46,687 nt of DNA, taken from a virus. The first letter of the stretch is position 1. Every line of letters starts with the position of its first letter. The notes beneath the pieces are model-generated. The model saw only the letters and a program-made list of their open reading frames with translations. It did not search any database and was not told where the DNA came from. Of the stretch, positions 39,883-46,687 are shown piece after piece. The DNA lies in the IMG/VR virus record IMGVR_UViG_3300034524_000048, positions 1 through 46,687 of that record; one strand, written 5' to 3'. The position numbers and the translations under genes are program-made.

Positions 39883-39904
39883 TTTTGTCTCCTTTCGATT
39901 TAAC

Positions 39905-39933
39905 TTGCTCAAAATCTCCCATTTTGTTACAAT
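39905..39933 (+). promoter_or_regulatory. Plus-strand promoter of the 68-residue gene
   Basis: TTGCTC (39905-39910) and TACAAT (39928-39933) are 17 bp apart, reading opposite to the early operon. A small GGCG/CGCC hairpin follows in the leader. Confidence 0.65.
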
Positions 39934-39980
39934 CCAACTATGGCGCGGCAACGCCAAATTTTATGAGAGGAGATATACTG

Positions 39981-40187
39981 ATGCGTATTTTTGAAATTAA
40001 ATGCCCTTCAAGTTTGCGTGAATCTATATTTGAATTTTGTGATTATATTGATCGTTTTACATTTATGTCTAAAAATTTTATAGATGAAGGAGAATTTTTA
40101 GTTTGCCGTGTATTTTTGGACTCTCAATCTGATTTTTTATCAGTTGTGTCAATCCCAGATGGTTTTTCTATGAAGGAAATCAAATAG
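39981..40187 (+). CDS. 68-residue plus-strand protein inside the early region
   Basis: ATG 39981 follows GAGGAG and a plausible plus-strand promoter. The protein is mixed alpha/beta (RIFEIKCPSSLRESIFEFCD) without a recognised domain. It converges with the minus-strand gene ending at 40197, 10 bp away. Being transcribed against the lytic operon suggests expression in the lysogen, perhaps as an immunity or exclusion function. Confidence 0.65.
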   Translation: MRIFEIKCPSSLRESIFEFCDYIDRFTFMSKNFIDEGEFLVCRVFLDSQSDFLSVVSIPDGFSMKEIK

Positions 40188-40196
40188 AACTTTGCC

Positions 40197-40607
40197 TCAT
40201 AAGCTTTCAAAAACTTCAAGCGCTTTCACAAATTTCGGGTCATAAAAAAATGTGAACCGAAATTTTTTTTCTGAAAATTCTTTAAGTGCCCAATGTGGAA
40301 AAAACCTTAATGCATGGATCGCTTTTTCTCTCATCGTGTACAATCCAAATTGCATCATATTTTCCCTAGAGACTCCGTAATGGTCAAGTATAGCTTTGTT
40401 CATTTCCTCAAATTTGACCTCCGGAATCTCGACATTTTCTTCTATAAACGTTTTTTGCTCAATGATGATCTCAGTCGCTTCGTTATCTGGATAAAAGTCA
40501 AATGATACAACGAATGACCCTAGTTTCATCTCGATCAGGTTGTATGGCAATTCTTCAAGGCACTTTACAAATTCATTTCTGTTGTTGCAGATTAATTTAT
40601 GCGTCAC
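40197..40607 (-). CDS. 136-residue early protein, unknown function
   Basis: GTG 40607 has AAAGGAG six bases upstream. The protein has beta-rich segments (VVSFDFYPDNEATEIII, FRFTFFYDPKF) around an alpha region with two Trp/Phe-rich turns (ALRFFPHWALKEF). It is the second gene after the early promoter. No recognised family. Confidence 0.65.
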   Translation of the reverse strand: MTHKLICNNRNEFVKCLEELPYNLIEMKLGSFVVSFDFYPDNEATEIIIEQKTFIEENVEIPEVKFEEMNKAILDHYGVSRENMMQFGLYTMREKAIHALRFFPHWALKEFSEKKFRFTFFYDPKFVKALEVFESL

Positions 40608-40642
40608 TTTAAACTCCTTTCGCTCTTATTAAATCCAAATTT

Positions 40643-40659
40643 GTCACTCATTAAGTGAC
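40643..40659. promoter_or_regulatory. Operator A (17-bp inverted repeat)
   Basis: GTCACTCATTAAGTGAC is an inverted repeat matching the consensus GTYACYYATTRAGTRAC. It covers the stop codon of the Cro-like gene. Confidence 0.7.
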
Positions 40660-40857
40660 AACATCTGCAAAAAAAATTTCCATCGGATTTTCAATTTCAA
40701 GTTCTTTAATCATTACAGATATTTCATCCGATCCAAACACTCCCTTTTTCATCTTTTCAGAGAACGTTTTTCTTGATATACCAATCATTCTCGCGACATC
40801 TCCTTGTGTTAATCCTTTTGCCACTATTTTTCCTCTGAGTTCATTTGTTTTTATCAA
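40651..40857 (-). CDS. Cro-like helix-turn-helix protein
   Basis: The 68-residue protein has an XRE-type HTH (GLTQGDVARMIGISRKTFSEKM) and a C-terminal helix ending NPMEIFFADVV, a common small Cro-type protein. TTG 40857 is chosen because GGAGG lies 7 bases upstream; a GTG two codons earlier is only one base from the RBS. It is the first gene from the leftward early promoter and should compete with the repressor. Confidence 0.85.
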   Translation of the reverse strand: MIKTNELRGKIVAKGLTQGDVARMIGISRKTFSEKMKKGVFGSDEISVMIKELEIENPMEIFFADVVT

Positions 40858-40873
40858 ATCCACACCTCCTTTT

Positions 40874-40890
40874 GTTACCTATTGAGTAAC
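40874..40890. promoter_or_regulatory. Operator B (17-bp inverted repeat)
   Basis: GTTACCTATTGAGTAAC matches operator A in 12 of 17 positions and has the same symmetry. It lies at the predicted start point of the leftward early transcript. Confidence 0.75.
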
Positions 40891-40893
40891 ACA

Positions 40894-40922
40894 ATTGTAT
40901 CAACATCTTTGTCACCTGTCAA
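40894..40922 (-). promoter_or_regulatory. Early lytic promoter (leftward)
   Basis: TTGACA (40922-40917) and TACAAT (40899-40894) have a 17-bp spacer. The -35 box lies inside operator C and the start point inside operator B, so a bound repressor would block it at both ends. Confidence 0.88.
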
Positions 40923-40927
40923 GAAAC
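40911..40927. promoter_or_regulatory. Operator C (degenerate 17-bp site)
   Basis: GTCACCTGTCAAGAAAC fits the consensus of sites A and B at 14 of 17 positions. It covers the -35 box of the early promoter and is 37 bp from operator B. Confidence 0.55.
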
Positions 40928-40953
40928 TTTTCTATTCTATTTTTACTTTTTTG

Positions 40954-40981
40954 TTGCTCGTTGCGTTAAATATGTTATAAT
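40954..40981 (+). promoter_or_regulatory. Lysogeny promoter (rightward)
   Basis: TTGCTC (40954-40959) and TATAAT (40976-40981) are 16 bp apart on the plus strand, followed by GGGGGAA before the repressor ATG. It is divergent from the early lytic promoter. Confidence 0.7.
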
Positions 40982-41012
40982 TGTTTTAAGAAAATCGTAT
41001 TGGGGGAAAGTT

Positions 41013-41381
41013 ATGACTTTAGGAAAAAGGTTGAAAGAATTGAGATTGGAACAAAATAGAACTCTCGAGGAAGTTAGTAGCAAATTAAATTTTTCTCGTC
41101 AAACTCTACAGCGTTACGAATCTGGAGTTATTTCCAATATTCCTTCCGATAAAATCGAAGGTCTTGCCAAAATATATGGTGTTTCTCCTGCATATTTAAT
41201 GGGATGGACCGACGAATCGGATAATAGTGTATCTGCGGTTGGTGAGTCTGGTGAGCACTATGATGCGACACCTAAAACTGTTGCCGCGCACTTTGATGTC
41301 GCGGATTTAACCGATGAAGAAATAGAAAAAGTAGAGTCTTTTATAAAATTTGTAATCTCTGAAAGGAAAAAGAATGGATGA
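41013..41381 (+). CDS. CI-type phage repressor (XRE family)
   Basis: The 122-residue protein has an N-terminal HTH (RTLEEVSSKLNFSRQTLQRYESG, residues about 14-36) followed by the YGVSPAYLMGWTDE segment common in phage repressors. The short C-terminal region lacks a LexA-type peptidase. Induction would therefore run through the ImmA-like protein encoded by the next, overlapping gene. It should bind operators A-C. Confidence 0.9.
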   Translation: MTLGKRLKELRLEQNRTLEEVSSKLNFSRQTLQRYESGVISNIPSDKIEGLAKIYGVSPAYLMGWTDESDNSVSAVGESGEHYDATPKTVAAHFDVADLTDEEIEKVESFIKFVISERKKNG

Positions 41382-41823
41382 ACTTTATACTATAGTAAAT
41401 TCAGAAAATATCACGATCATAAATTCAAATTTGCCAAATGGACTTAAAGGATTATACATAGATAACGTGATCTATCTTTCAAATAAAATGACACGGGCCG
41501 AAGAATCATGCGTGCTCGCCGAAGAACTTGGTCATCATTTCAAAACTTTTGGCCACATATATAACAAATATGACGTTGTATCTATCAAGCAAGAAAATTT
41601 AGGCCGCGCGTGGGCTTTTGAACAATTGCTACCATTAAGCAAATTTATCGACGCATATAATTATCGCTGCCGTTCTTTGTATGAGGTTGCTGATTTTCTT
41701 GAAGTAACTGAATTTTTTTTATCCGAAGCTGTAAAATACTACAATAACAAGTATGGTTTATATAAAATTCTTGATAATTACATTGTCTATTTTTCGCCAC
41801 TTGGCGTAATGGAAAAAATATAA
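41374..41823 (+). CDS. ImmA/IrrE-family protein
   Basis: The 149-residue protein has LAEELGHHF (residues 49-56) in place of the HExxH of ImmA. The first His is replaced by Glu50, while Glu51 and His54 are kept. ImmA proteins cleave the partner repressor during induction. The altered motif occurs in many clostridial relatives. It overlaps the repressor gene by 8 bp, indicating coupled synthesis. Confidence 0.88.
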   Translation: MDELYTIVNSENITIINSNLPNGLKGLYIDNVIYLSNKMTRAEESCVLAEELGHHFKTFGHIYNKYDVVSIKQENLGRAWAFEQLLPLSKFIDAYNYRCRSLYEVADFLEVTEFFLSEAVKYYNNKYGLYKILDNYIVYFSPLGVMEKI

Positions 41824-41841
41824 CTCGCAAAGGAGCACAAT

Positions 41842-42588
41842 ATGAAATTTAGTACCTGGGAAGAGCGAATCCATTTAACGCCTAAACAAAAACAAAGATT
41901 TGAAGAATCCAAATCAGACGAATGCGAACCTGTATCAATTGATTTCGAGCAAAATTCCGCTACCTTTAAAGATGATCGTAAGCTATATAAGACATCTTTA
42001 AATCATTGTACTTGCAGAGATTTTTTTATTCGGCAAATGCCATGCAAACATATTTACAGGCTGGCGATCGAATTAAATATGATTGATAAATATGAGCAAG
42101 ACCCTTCCATCAGTGATTTTGATTCTTTCGATTTAACATTAGCTTGTATCGGTAATACTTTTTTGCACGCTCATGGTCCCAATATTATTGTTCAAAAAAA
42201 GCGTTCTCGCGAAGTATTTCCAATTTCAAAAATACAAGTCTTTTCTCTAACAGAACCTAAATCTCACAACAGTTTCGGTACTGTCACATTTTTTACCGCC
42301 CAAGCTCCTACCGGCGGCGTTGGACTCGGCCTTGGAATTTCCGCAGCCGTTGGTGCAGAAAATAAATTCAGCTTCGTATATGACAATTTATCCGATGCCT
42401 TGAAACTTTATAAGTATGTTACAGAGTTTGAAAAGCCGACTCTTCCTGTATCTGATCCGTCTTCCCTCGGTAACAATTCCTTTGTTTCTGTTGCTGACGA
42501 AATCAGAGCGCTCAAATCTCTTCTTGATGACGGAATCATCACCCAAGATGAATTTGACGAAAAGAAAAAGCAATTGCTATTTTCTTGA
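41842..42588 (+). CDS. SWIM zinc-finger and SHOCT-domain protein
   Basis: The 248-residue protein contains a SWIM-type zinc finger (Cys56-x-Cys58...Cys68-x-His70), a Gly/Ala-rich hydrophobic middle (about 152-168, GGVGLGLGISAAVG) and a C-terminal SHOCT motif (about 215-247, EIRALKSLLDDGIITQDEFDEKKKQLL). SWIM fingers bind nucleic acid or protein; SHOCT motifs often mark oligomerising stress or surface proteins. It is third in the repressor operon, so it is made in the lysogen. Role unknown. Confidence 0.85.
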   Translation: MKFSTWEERIHLTPKQKQRFEESKSDECEPVSIDFEQNSATFKDDRKLYKTSLNHCTCRDFFIRQMPCKHIYRLAIELNMIDKYEQDPSISDFDSFDLTLACIGNTFLHAHGPNIIVQKKRSREVFPISKIQVFSLTEPKSHNSFGTVTFFTAQAPTGGVGLGLGISAAVGAENKFSFVYDNLSDALKLYKYVTEFEKPTLPVSDPSSLGNNSFVSVADEIRALKSLLDDGIITQDEFDEKKKQLLFS

Positions 42589-42604
42589 TTCGCCGTTCTA
42601 TCCA

Positions 42605-42633
42605 ACCGTCATTTTATGGCGGTTTTATTTTTT
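42605..42633 (+). terminator. Intrinsic terminator between lysogeny operon and recombinase
   Basis: ACCGTCA (42605-42611) pairs with TGGCGGT (42617-42623, one wobble), followed by TTATTTTTT. It separates the SWIM/SHOCT gene from the recombinase RBS, so recombinase synthesis in the lysogen would depend on read-through. Confidence 0.8.
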
Positions 42634-42643
42634 AGGAGGGTCC

Positions 42644-44287
42644 ATGAAAGCCGCACTATATATCCGGGTGTCTACAAATCATCAAATTGATAAGGACTCT
42701 TTGCCATTTCAGCGTAAAGAGCTTATAAACTATTCTAAGTATGTTTTGAATATTAATGATTACGAGGTATTTCAAGATGCCGGTTACTCCGGTAAAAATA
42801 CAGATCGGCCCGAATATCAACAGATGATCTCCAGATGCCGTGCCGGTGAATTTTCTCATATTGTCGTCTGGAAAATCGATCGTATTTCTCGAAATCTTCT
42901 TGATTTTGCTGAAATGTACGAGGAACTCAAAGAACTCGAAGTCACTTTTGTTTCTAAAAATGAGCAATTCGATACTTCATCTGCTATGGGTGAAGCAATG
43001 CTCAAAATCATATTGATATTCGCAGAACTCGAACGCAAGATGACCGCAGAACGCGTTAAAGCGATCATGCTTGCGCGTGCCGAAAAAGGCCAGTGGAACG
43101 GCGCAGGTGTTCCGCTTGGTTATCAATGGTCTGCCAGCGAAGGGTTCCCTGTTGTAGATCCTGATGAATCACAAACGATATCTATGATTTATAACGCCTA
43201 TGCTTCTGAAAAATCCACTACTGCAATTGTACGCATGCTGTCTGAAATGCACATACCAACAAAACGCGGCGGCATCTGGGGAACTAAAGGCGTTGTCGAT
43301 ATAATTCGCAATCCTTTTTACAAAGGCACGTACCGGTATAATTATCGAAAAAGTGGGCGCGGTAAAAAGAAAGACCCCTCTGAGTGGATCATTGTCGACG
43401 ATAACCATGAGGCCATCATCGACAAAAAGTTGTGGGCTTTGTGCAATGCTATTATGGATAAAAACGCCAAGAAAAATTCAAGCCAATTCCGGCAGAAGAA
43501 ACACACACATATATTTTCAGGGCTCATTCGCTGTGCCGAATGCGGTGAGGTATTTCATTCCAGTAAAGATTCCAGACGATCCAGCGGTTTTATTCCATCC
43601 CGTTACCGCTGTAAAAGTGACGCGTATGGACATGGCTGCGACGCAAAGATCATTACTGATGTTACACTCGGCCCTTTTGTGTTTAACTATATTCTCAATA
43701 TTTTAAAAGCACATAATCAAAATGAACCTCTTGATTCTGTGCTTCTCGACGGGGATGAATTTATAAATTGTAAAATTTCAAGCGGTTTTAAAGCGCTCTG
43801 CGATGTTGTGATTAATCCTTCGACGAAATCTATTCAATATGCACTATCTAATGATACATCTAAAAATTGGGTGCGTACCGAGTCTTTAAAATCAATCGAT
43901 GTTAAGATCACAAAGTTTAAACGTGCGATCGATAGACTGGATGATCTATATCTTTTCTCCGATGAGGGCATGTCTGAAAAGGATTATATTTTAAAAAAGC
44001 AAAAGTTTGCCAATGAAATTGACGCACTTTCAGAAAATAAAAAATTGATTGAGCTTGAGCCTCTAAAGCATGAAGAATCATCGTTAATTGCTCAAGCTTC
44101 AGAGTTTATATTGATTAATGAGTTAGACCAAAATCACATTGATTTTGTAGACTTGTGGATGGGTATTGATTCAGAGTATTTAAAAGCGTTCATCCAGTCG
44201 ATAATCGAAGAGATTGAAGTTAAAGACGGCAAAGTTTCTGCCATAAAATTTAATAATGGAATTGAAAATAGATTTGAGTGGTCATGA
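42644..44287 (+). CDS. Large serine recombinase (integrase)
   Basis: The 547-residue enzyme has a resolvase domain with YIRVST (catalytic Ser10), DRISR and FAELERKMTAERVK. A recombinase domain (about 150-260) and a zinc ribbon (Cys297, Cys300, Cys323, Cys332) with a coiled coil follow. ATG 42644 with AGGAGG is chosen; the frame is open further upstream but without RBS. It catalyses integration into miaB. Its last 14 codons including the stop belong to the attachment-site repeat. Confidence 0.96.
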   Translation: MKAALYIRVSTNHQIDKDSLPFQRKELINYSKYVLNINDYEVFQDAGYSGKNTDRPEYQQMISRCRAGEFSHIVVWKIDRISRNLLDFAEMYEELKELEVTFVSKNEQFDTSSAMGEAMLKIILIFAELERKMTAERVKAIMLARAEKGQWNGAGVPLGYQWSASEGFPVVDPDESQTISMIYNAYASEKSTTAIVRMLSEMHIPTKRGGIWGTKGVVDIIRNPFYKGTYRYNYRKSGRGKKKDPSEWIIVDDNHEAIIDKKLWALCNAIMDKNAKKNSSQFRQKKHTHIFSGLIRCAECGEVFHSSKDSRRSSGFIPSRYRCKSDAYGHGCDAKIITDVTLGPFVFNYILNILKAHNQNEPLDSVLLDGDEFINCKISSGFKALCDVVINPSTKSIQYALSNDTSKNWVRTESLKSIDVKITKFKRAIDRLDDLYLFSDEGMSEKDYILKKQKFANEIDALSENKKLIELEPLKHEESSLIAQASEFILINELDQNHIDFVDLWMGIDSEYLKAFIQSIIEEIEVKDGKVSAIKFNNGIENRFEWS

Positions 44288-44348
44288 GAATGGCCATTTT
44301 TCTTGCGTTTATAATCATGCTTACTTAGTACATCTGACAGCCATAGGT
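44246..44348. repeat. Right attachment site (attR-type)
   Basis: The 103 bp are identical to 1-103. Here the recombinase end is joined to the true host miaB 5' end, so this is a genuine phage-host junction. Identity stops at 44348 where host and phage miaB diverge. Confidence 0.9.
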
Positions 44349-44486
44349 CTTGATGCAGGCTCTTTTTCGATATCCGGTTTCTTCAAAATATTGATCCACG
44401 GAAGCCTTGATTTCACGGATTTTCACATCGTTTTCCTCGAGAATCGACTCAACAGACTGAATCGAAATCGGAACTCTATTTGACAT
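44325..44486 (-). pseudogene. miaB: Host miaB 5' end, cut by the prophage
   Basis: The 53-codon fragment has a host RBS (AGGAG) and ends KTYGCQM-Y, then stops in phage DNA. Intact MiaB continues with an N and the radical-SAM core. The fragment is separated from the rest of the gene by the prophage. The upstream aminotransferase is on the same strand but is separated by a terminator. Confidence 0.88.
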
Positions 44487-44530
44487 TTATTTCTCCTGTT
44501 CTTTCGCTGGTCTTTCACTGGTCTTTCGCA

Positions 44531-44557
44531 TTAAAAAGAGGGAGTGCCCTCCCTCTT
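44531..44557 (-). terminator. Terminator after the aminotransferase gene
   Basis: On the minus strand AAGAGGGAG (44557-44549) pairs with CTCCCTCTT (44544-44536) across a 4-base loop, then TTTAA. It lies between the aminotransferase and miaB. Confidence 0.85.
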
Positions 44558-44590
44558 CAATTATATCAATTCTCATTTGCAAAGACAAAT

Positions 44591-45781
44591 CTATAATTTT
44601 GAGCAAAAAGCACCGATTCGGTCGATCCCCTCAATGATGTTTTCCATGCTTGTCGCATAAGAAAGTCGAACATATCGATCTGCATTAAAGGCGATGCCCG
44701 GAATAACCGCAACTTTTTCGTCATCAAGAAGTGCGGCAGAAAAATCCATAGAGTTTGAAATCACTTTGCCTGCAAATGTTTTGCCGATACATTTTGAAAT
44801 GTCTACCATCACATAAAAGGCCCCTTTCGGAACGACGCAGTCCAGCATCGGTATCGCCTCAATGCGTTTAACCATTTCCAGACGCCTTTCGTCAAATGCC
44901 TTTCGCATAACTTCAATCGTATCCTGTGGGCCAGTCAATGCTTCAATACTGGCATATTGCGCAATGGTATTCGGATTTGATGTCGCATGGGATTGAATAT
45001 TGCCCATGATTTTTGCGATGGCCTCGCTTGACGCCGTGTACCCAATGCGCCATCCCGTCATGGCATAAGCCTTACTCATTCCGTTGATAACAATCGTACG
45101 CGCATAGAGATCAGGTGAAAGCGATGCAATACTTGTATGCGTTTCACCGTAAATGAGTTTTTCATAAATTTCATCCGAAAGAATGTATAAATCGTGTTTT
45201 TCGGCAACTGCCCCGATTGCTTCGAGAAGTGCTTTGTCGTATACGGCACCCGTCGGATTATTCGGGCTGTTTAATATAATGGCTTTTGTCTTTTCAGACA
45301 CGGCCGATTCAATGTCTTCAGCTGTCGGCTTGAATCCGGATCCGGCAGATGTTTCCACAATCACAGGAACGGCATCCGCCAATTTGATGAGTTCATAATA
45401 ACTCACCCAATACGGAGAGGGCAAAATCACTTCATCTCCGGGGTTGCAAAGCGCTTGAAGCGTATTGAACAGCGATTGTTTTGCACCGGTTGAAACGACG
45501 ATTTGCGACGGTTTGTAGTCAAGTCCGTTGTCCGTTTTTAATTTTTCACAAATGGCCGCTTTGAGCGCCGGAAGTCCGGATGCCTCTGTGTATCCGATTC
45601 CACCCGCAGTGATGCGTTCACATGCCGCCGTTCTGATATTTTCAGGTGTATTAAAATCGGGTTCCCCCGCGCCAAAACTGACGACATCAACGCCCTGTTG
45701 CTTAAGCTGTTTTGCCTTAGCGGTGATAGCCAATGTCATGGAACTGGAAATCGCCGAATTTTTACTGGATAATATTTTCAT
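44591..45781 (-). CDS. Aspartate-type aminotransferase (class I, PLP)
   Basis: The 396-residue enzyme has NSPNNPTG (171-178), SDEIYE (202-207), the PLP lysine in SKAYAMTGWRIGY (Lys237) and the substrate-binding Arg245. It transfers amino groups between aspartate and 2-oxoglutarate or related keto acids. An extended -10 promoter precedes it. It is a normal host gene. Confidence 0.92.
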   Translation of the reverse strand: MKILSSKNSAISSSMTLAITAKAKQLKQQGVDVVSFGAGEPDFNTPENIRTAACERITAGGIGYTEASGLPALKAAICEKLKTDNGLDYKPSQIVVSTGAKQSLFNTLQALCNPGDEVILPSPYWVSYYELIKLADAVPVIVETSAGSGFKPTAEDIESAVSEKTKAIILNSPNNPTGAVYDKALLEAIGAVAEKHDLYILSDEIYEKLIYGETHTSIASLSPDLYARTIVINGMSKAYAMTGWRIGYTASSEAIAKIMGNIQSHATSNPNTIAQYASIEALTGPQDTIEVMRKAFDERRLEMVKRIEAIPMLDCVVPKGAFYVMVDISKCIGKTFAGKVISNSMDFSAALLDDEKVAVIPGIAFNADRYVRLSYATSMENIIEGIDRIGAFCSKL

Positions 45782-45821
45782 TTTTATGCCTCCACCCCGT
45801 TATATTTCTGGATTTGCATTC

Positions 45822-45850
45822 ATTATAGCAATTGAACGGGCTTTTGTATA
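45822..45850 (-). promoter_or_regulatory. Promoter of the aminotransferase gene
   Basis: TATACA (45850-45845), 17 bp, TATAAT (45827-45822) with an extended TGC before the -10 box. The RBS GTGGAGG follows. Confidence 0.7.
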
Positions 45851-45852
45851 CA

Positions 45853-46488
45853 CTAAAAAGTCACATAGGCCGCTTGTGTCGGCGCCGCATCCCCTATGCG
45901 TTTGTAACGCTCTCCGTCATATTGATAAATCACGTGTGTGGCATTTTTGCTCACCGAGTAATTGGCGATTGCAGAAACCGGTTCTTCGGCAAAAATCAGT
46001 TGAAGAATCATAAGCGTCAGCCCATGGCTCACAATCAATATGCGACGCCCATCTCCCTTTTCTTGTTCCTTTTCAGTCATTTCTTTTAAAAAGGTCGTGA
46101 CGCGATCATAAACATCCTGATAATTTTCTCCGTCCCGTCGATCAAATGCCGTTGGAGATAGCATGTATTTTTCATATTCATCCGGATACAGTGCCCTGAT
46201 TTCATCAAAATTTTTGCCTTGCCAATTTCCCAAATTGATCTCCATCAAGCGCTCATCGTAACAAACCTCTTCTTCTGTCAAATGATCAAATGCCACTTTT
46301 AACGTCTGTGCTGCCCGGCCGCTCGGTGAACAATAGAATGCATCAAAATGCACGTCCCGCAAAGCATCTCCCAAATTTTTTGCCGCGGATATTCCCTTCT
46401 CCGTCAGCGGAGAGTCCAACCATCCTTGAAGCCTCTTCTCCACATTCCACGCCGTTTCACCGTGTCTAACCATATAAATTTCAAGCAT
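45853..46488 (-). CDS. Histidine phosphatase (phosphoglycerate mutase-like)
   Basis: The 211-residue protein opens with MVRHGETAWN, the RHG phosphohistidine motif (His9). YCSPSGRAAQT and a second His in VSHGLTL complete the site. It hydrolyses or transfers phosphate on an unknown small substrate. Host gene, same strand as the aminotransferase. No strong RBS other than AAGAAAAAAT is seen. Confidence 0.9.
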   Translation of the reverse strand: MLEIYMVRHGETAWNVEKRLQGWLDSPLTEKGISAAKNLGDALRDVHFDAFYCSPSGRAAQTLKVAFDHLTEEEVCYDERLMEINLGNWQGKNFDEIRALYPDEYEKYMLSPTAFDRRDGENYQDVYDRVTTFLKEMTEKEQEKGDGRRILIVSHGLTLMILQLIFAEEPVSAIANYSVSKNATHVIYQYDGERYKRIGDAAPTQAAYVTF

Positions 46489-46583
46489 TTTTTCTTTCCT
46501 CCCGACCCATTATGACTTTAATTCATCTATTCATTACTTCCAATAATTTATTCATTCATTGTATAGGTTTTTATACCCGATTA

Positions 46584-46592
46584 TGTTATGAT
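46584..46592 (+). promoter_or_regulatory. Possible extended -10 promoter for the right-end gene
   Basis: TGTTATGAT on the plus strand lies about 40 bases before the start at 46634. No good -35 box. The intergenic region 46489-46633 holds no other feature. Confidence 0.45.
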
Positions 46593-46633
46593 ATCTGTGA
46601 TACATATGTAGAAATTTAAACGGAGGCGATATC

Positions 46634-46687
46634 ATGAAACCATCTACCCGGCTTTCTAAAATGCAGGAATCTCCTATCAGGAAACTC
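46634..46687 (+). CDS. PLP-dependent aminotransferase, 5' end (partial)
   Basis: The first 18 residues, including MQESPIRKL, match the start of class I aminotransferases (MQESPIRKLVPYA-type). GGAGG precedes the ATG. The remainder lies outside the window, so the exact substrate class is open. Confidence 0.7.
   Translation, partial: MKPSTRLSKMQESPIRKL

Larger units (their letters stand above)
1..44348. mobile_element. Temperate myovirus-type prophage with lambda-like head and P2-like tail
   Basis: The region is bounded by 103-bp perfect direct repeats (1-103 and 44246-44348) and contains complete lysogeny, replication, packaging, head, tail and lysis modules. The right boundary cuts a host gene (miaB) after codon 52. 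The serine recombinase lies at the right edge and its last codons are inside the repeat. No structural gene looks broken, so the element appears intact. The left repeat begins at base 1, so it may extend beyond the window. Confidence 0.95.

Noticed and set aside
1-46687. tRNA or rRNA genes as integration target or cargo
   Set aside because: No cloverleaf with conserved T-arm or rRNA segment was seen on either strand. The integration target is miaB.

Overview
The window is almost entirely one temperate phage genome (about 44.2 kb, bases 1-44348) next to a short piece of host chromosome (44325-46687). Codon use, strong GGAGG-type ribosome binding sites, consensus sigma-A promoters, frequent TTG starts and the protein families point to a Bacillota host of the class Clostridia. 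I cannot name the genus. The virion is a contractile-tailed (myovirus-type) phage with a lambda-like head module and a P2-like tail module.

Layout. The left end (1-915) holds an attachment-site copy, a phage-carried 5' end of miaB with its own promoter, and a small rightward cluster: a 42-residue hydrophobic/basic peptide with a convergent antisense promoter (candidate type I toxin-antitoxin), a two-helix membrane peptide and a 63-residue protein. Next come two accessory units on the minus strand: a solitary HExxH metallopeptidase (1043-1990), and a five-gene operon with its own promoter and terminator (4744 to 2176). From 4831 to 29586 the minus strand carries the late operon, read right to left: terminase, portal, protease/scaffold, decoration and capsid, head-tail joining, sheath, tube, tail chaperones with a -1 frameshift, tape measure, baseplate, fibres, lysis. 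A candidate late promoter, a leader terminator and a possible cos site lie at 29587-29917. From 29887 to 40857 the minus strand carries the early operon: Cro-like protein, many small proteins, a HUH replication initiator, VRR-NUC nuclease, MT-A70 and C5 methyltransferases, a DUF7666 repeat protein, DUF4406, SSB and a late regulator. It is interrupted by two plus-strand units: a strong promoter/two-hairpin/terminator small RNA (38724-38838) and a 68-residue gene (39981-40187).

The immunity region (40643-41013) has divergent promoters and three copies of a 17-bp operator. Rightward from it run a repressor, an ImmA-like protein, a SWIM+SHOCT protein, a terminator and a large serine recombinase whose 3' end forms part of the attachment site.

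Integration biology is the most striking part. The right junction truncates the host miaB gene after codon 52, inside the conserved TYGCQM motif. The phage end at 80-241 carries a diverged 53-codon replacement for the same segment with promoter and ribosome binding site, which would rebuild an intact miaB on integration. In this window, however, that replacement is joined to the recombinase 3' end (attP-type junction), so the sequence represents either tandem prophages or a contig that runs into the circular phage form. The flanking host genes are an aspartate-type aminotransferase, a histidine phosphatase and the start of another PLP aminotransferase.
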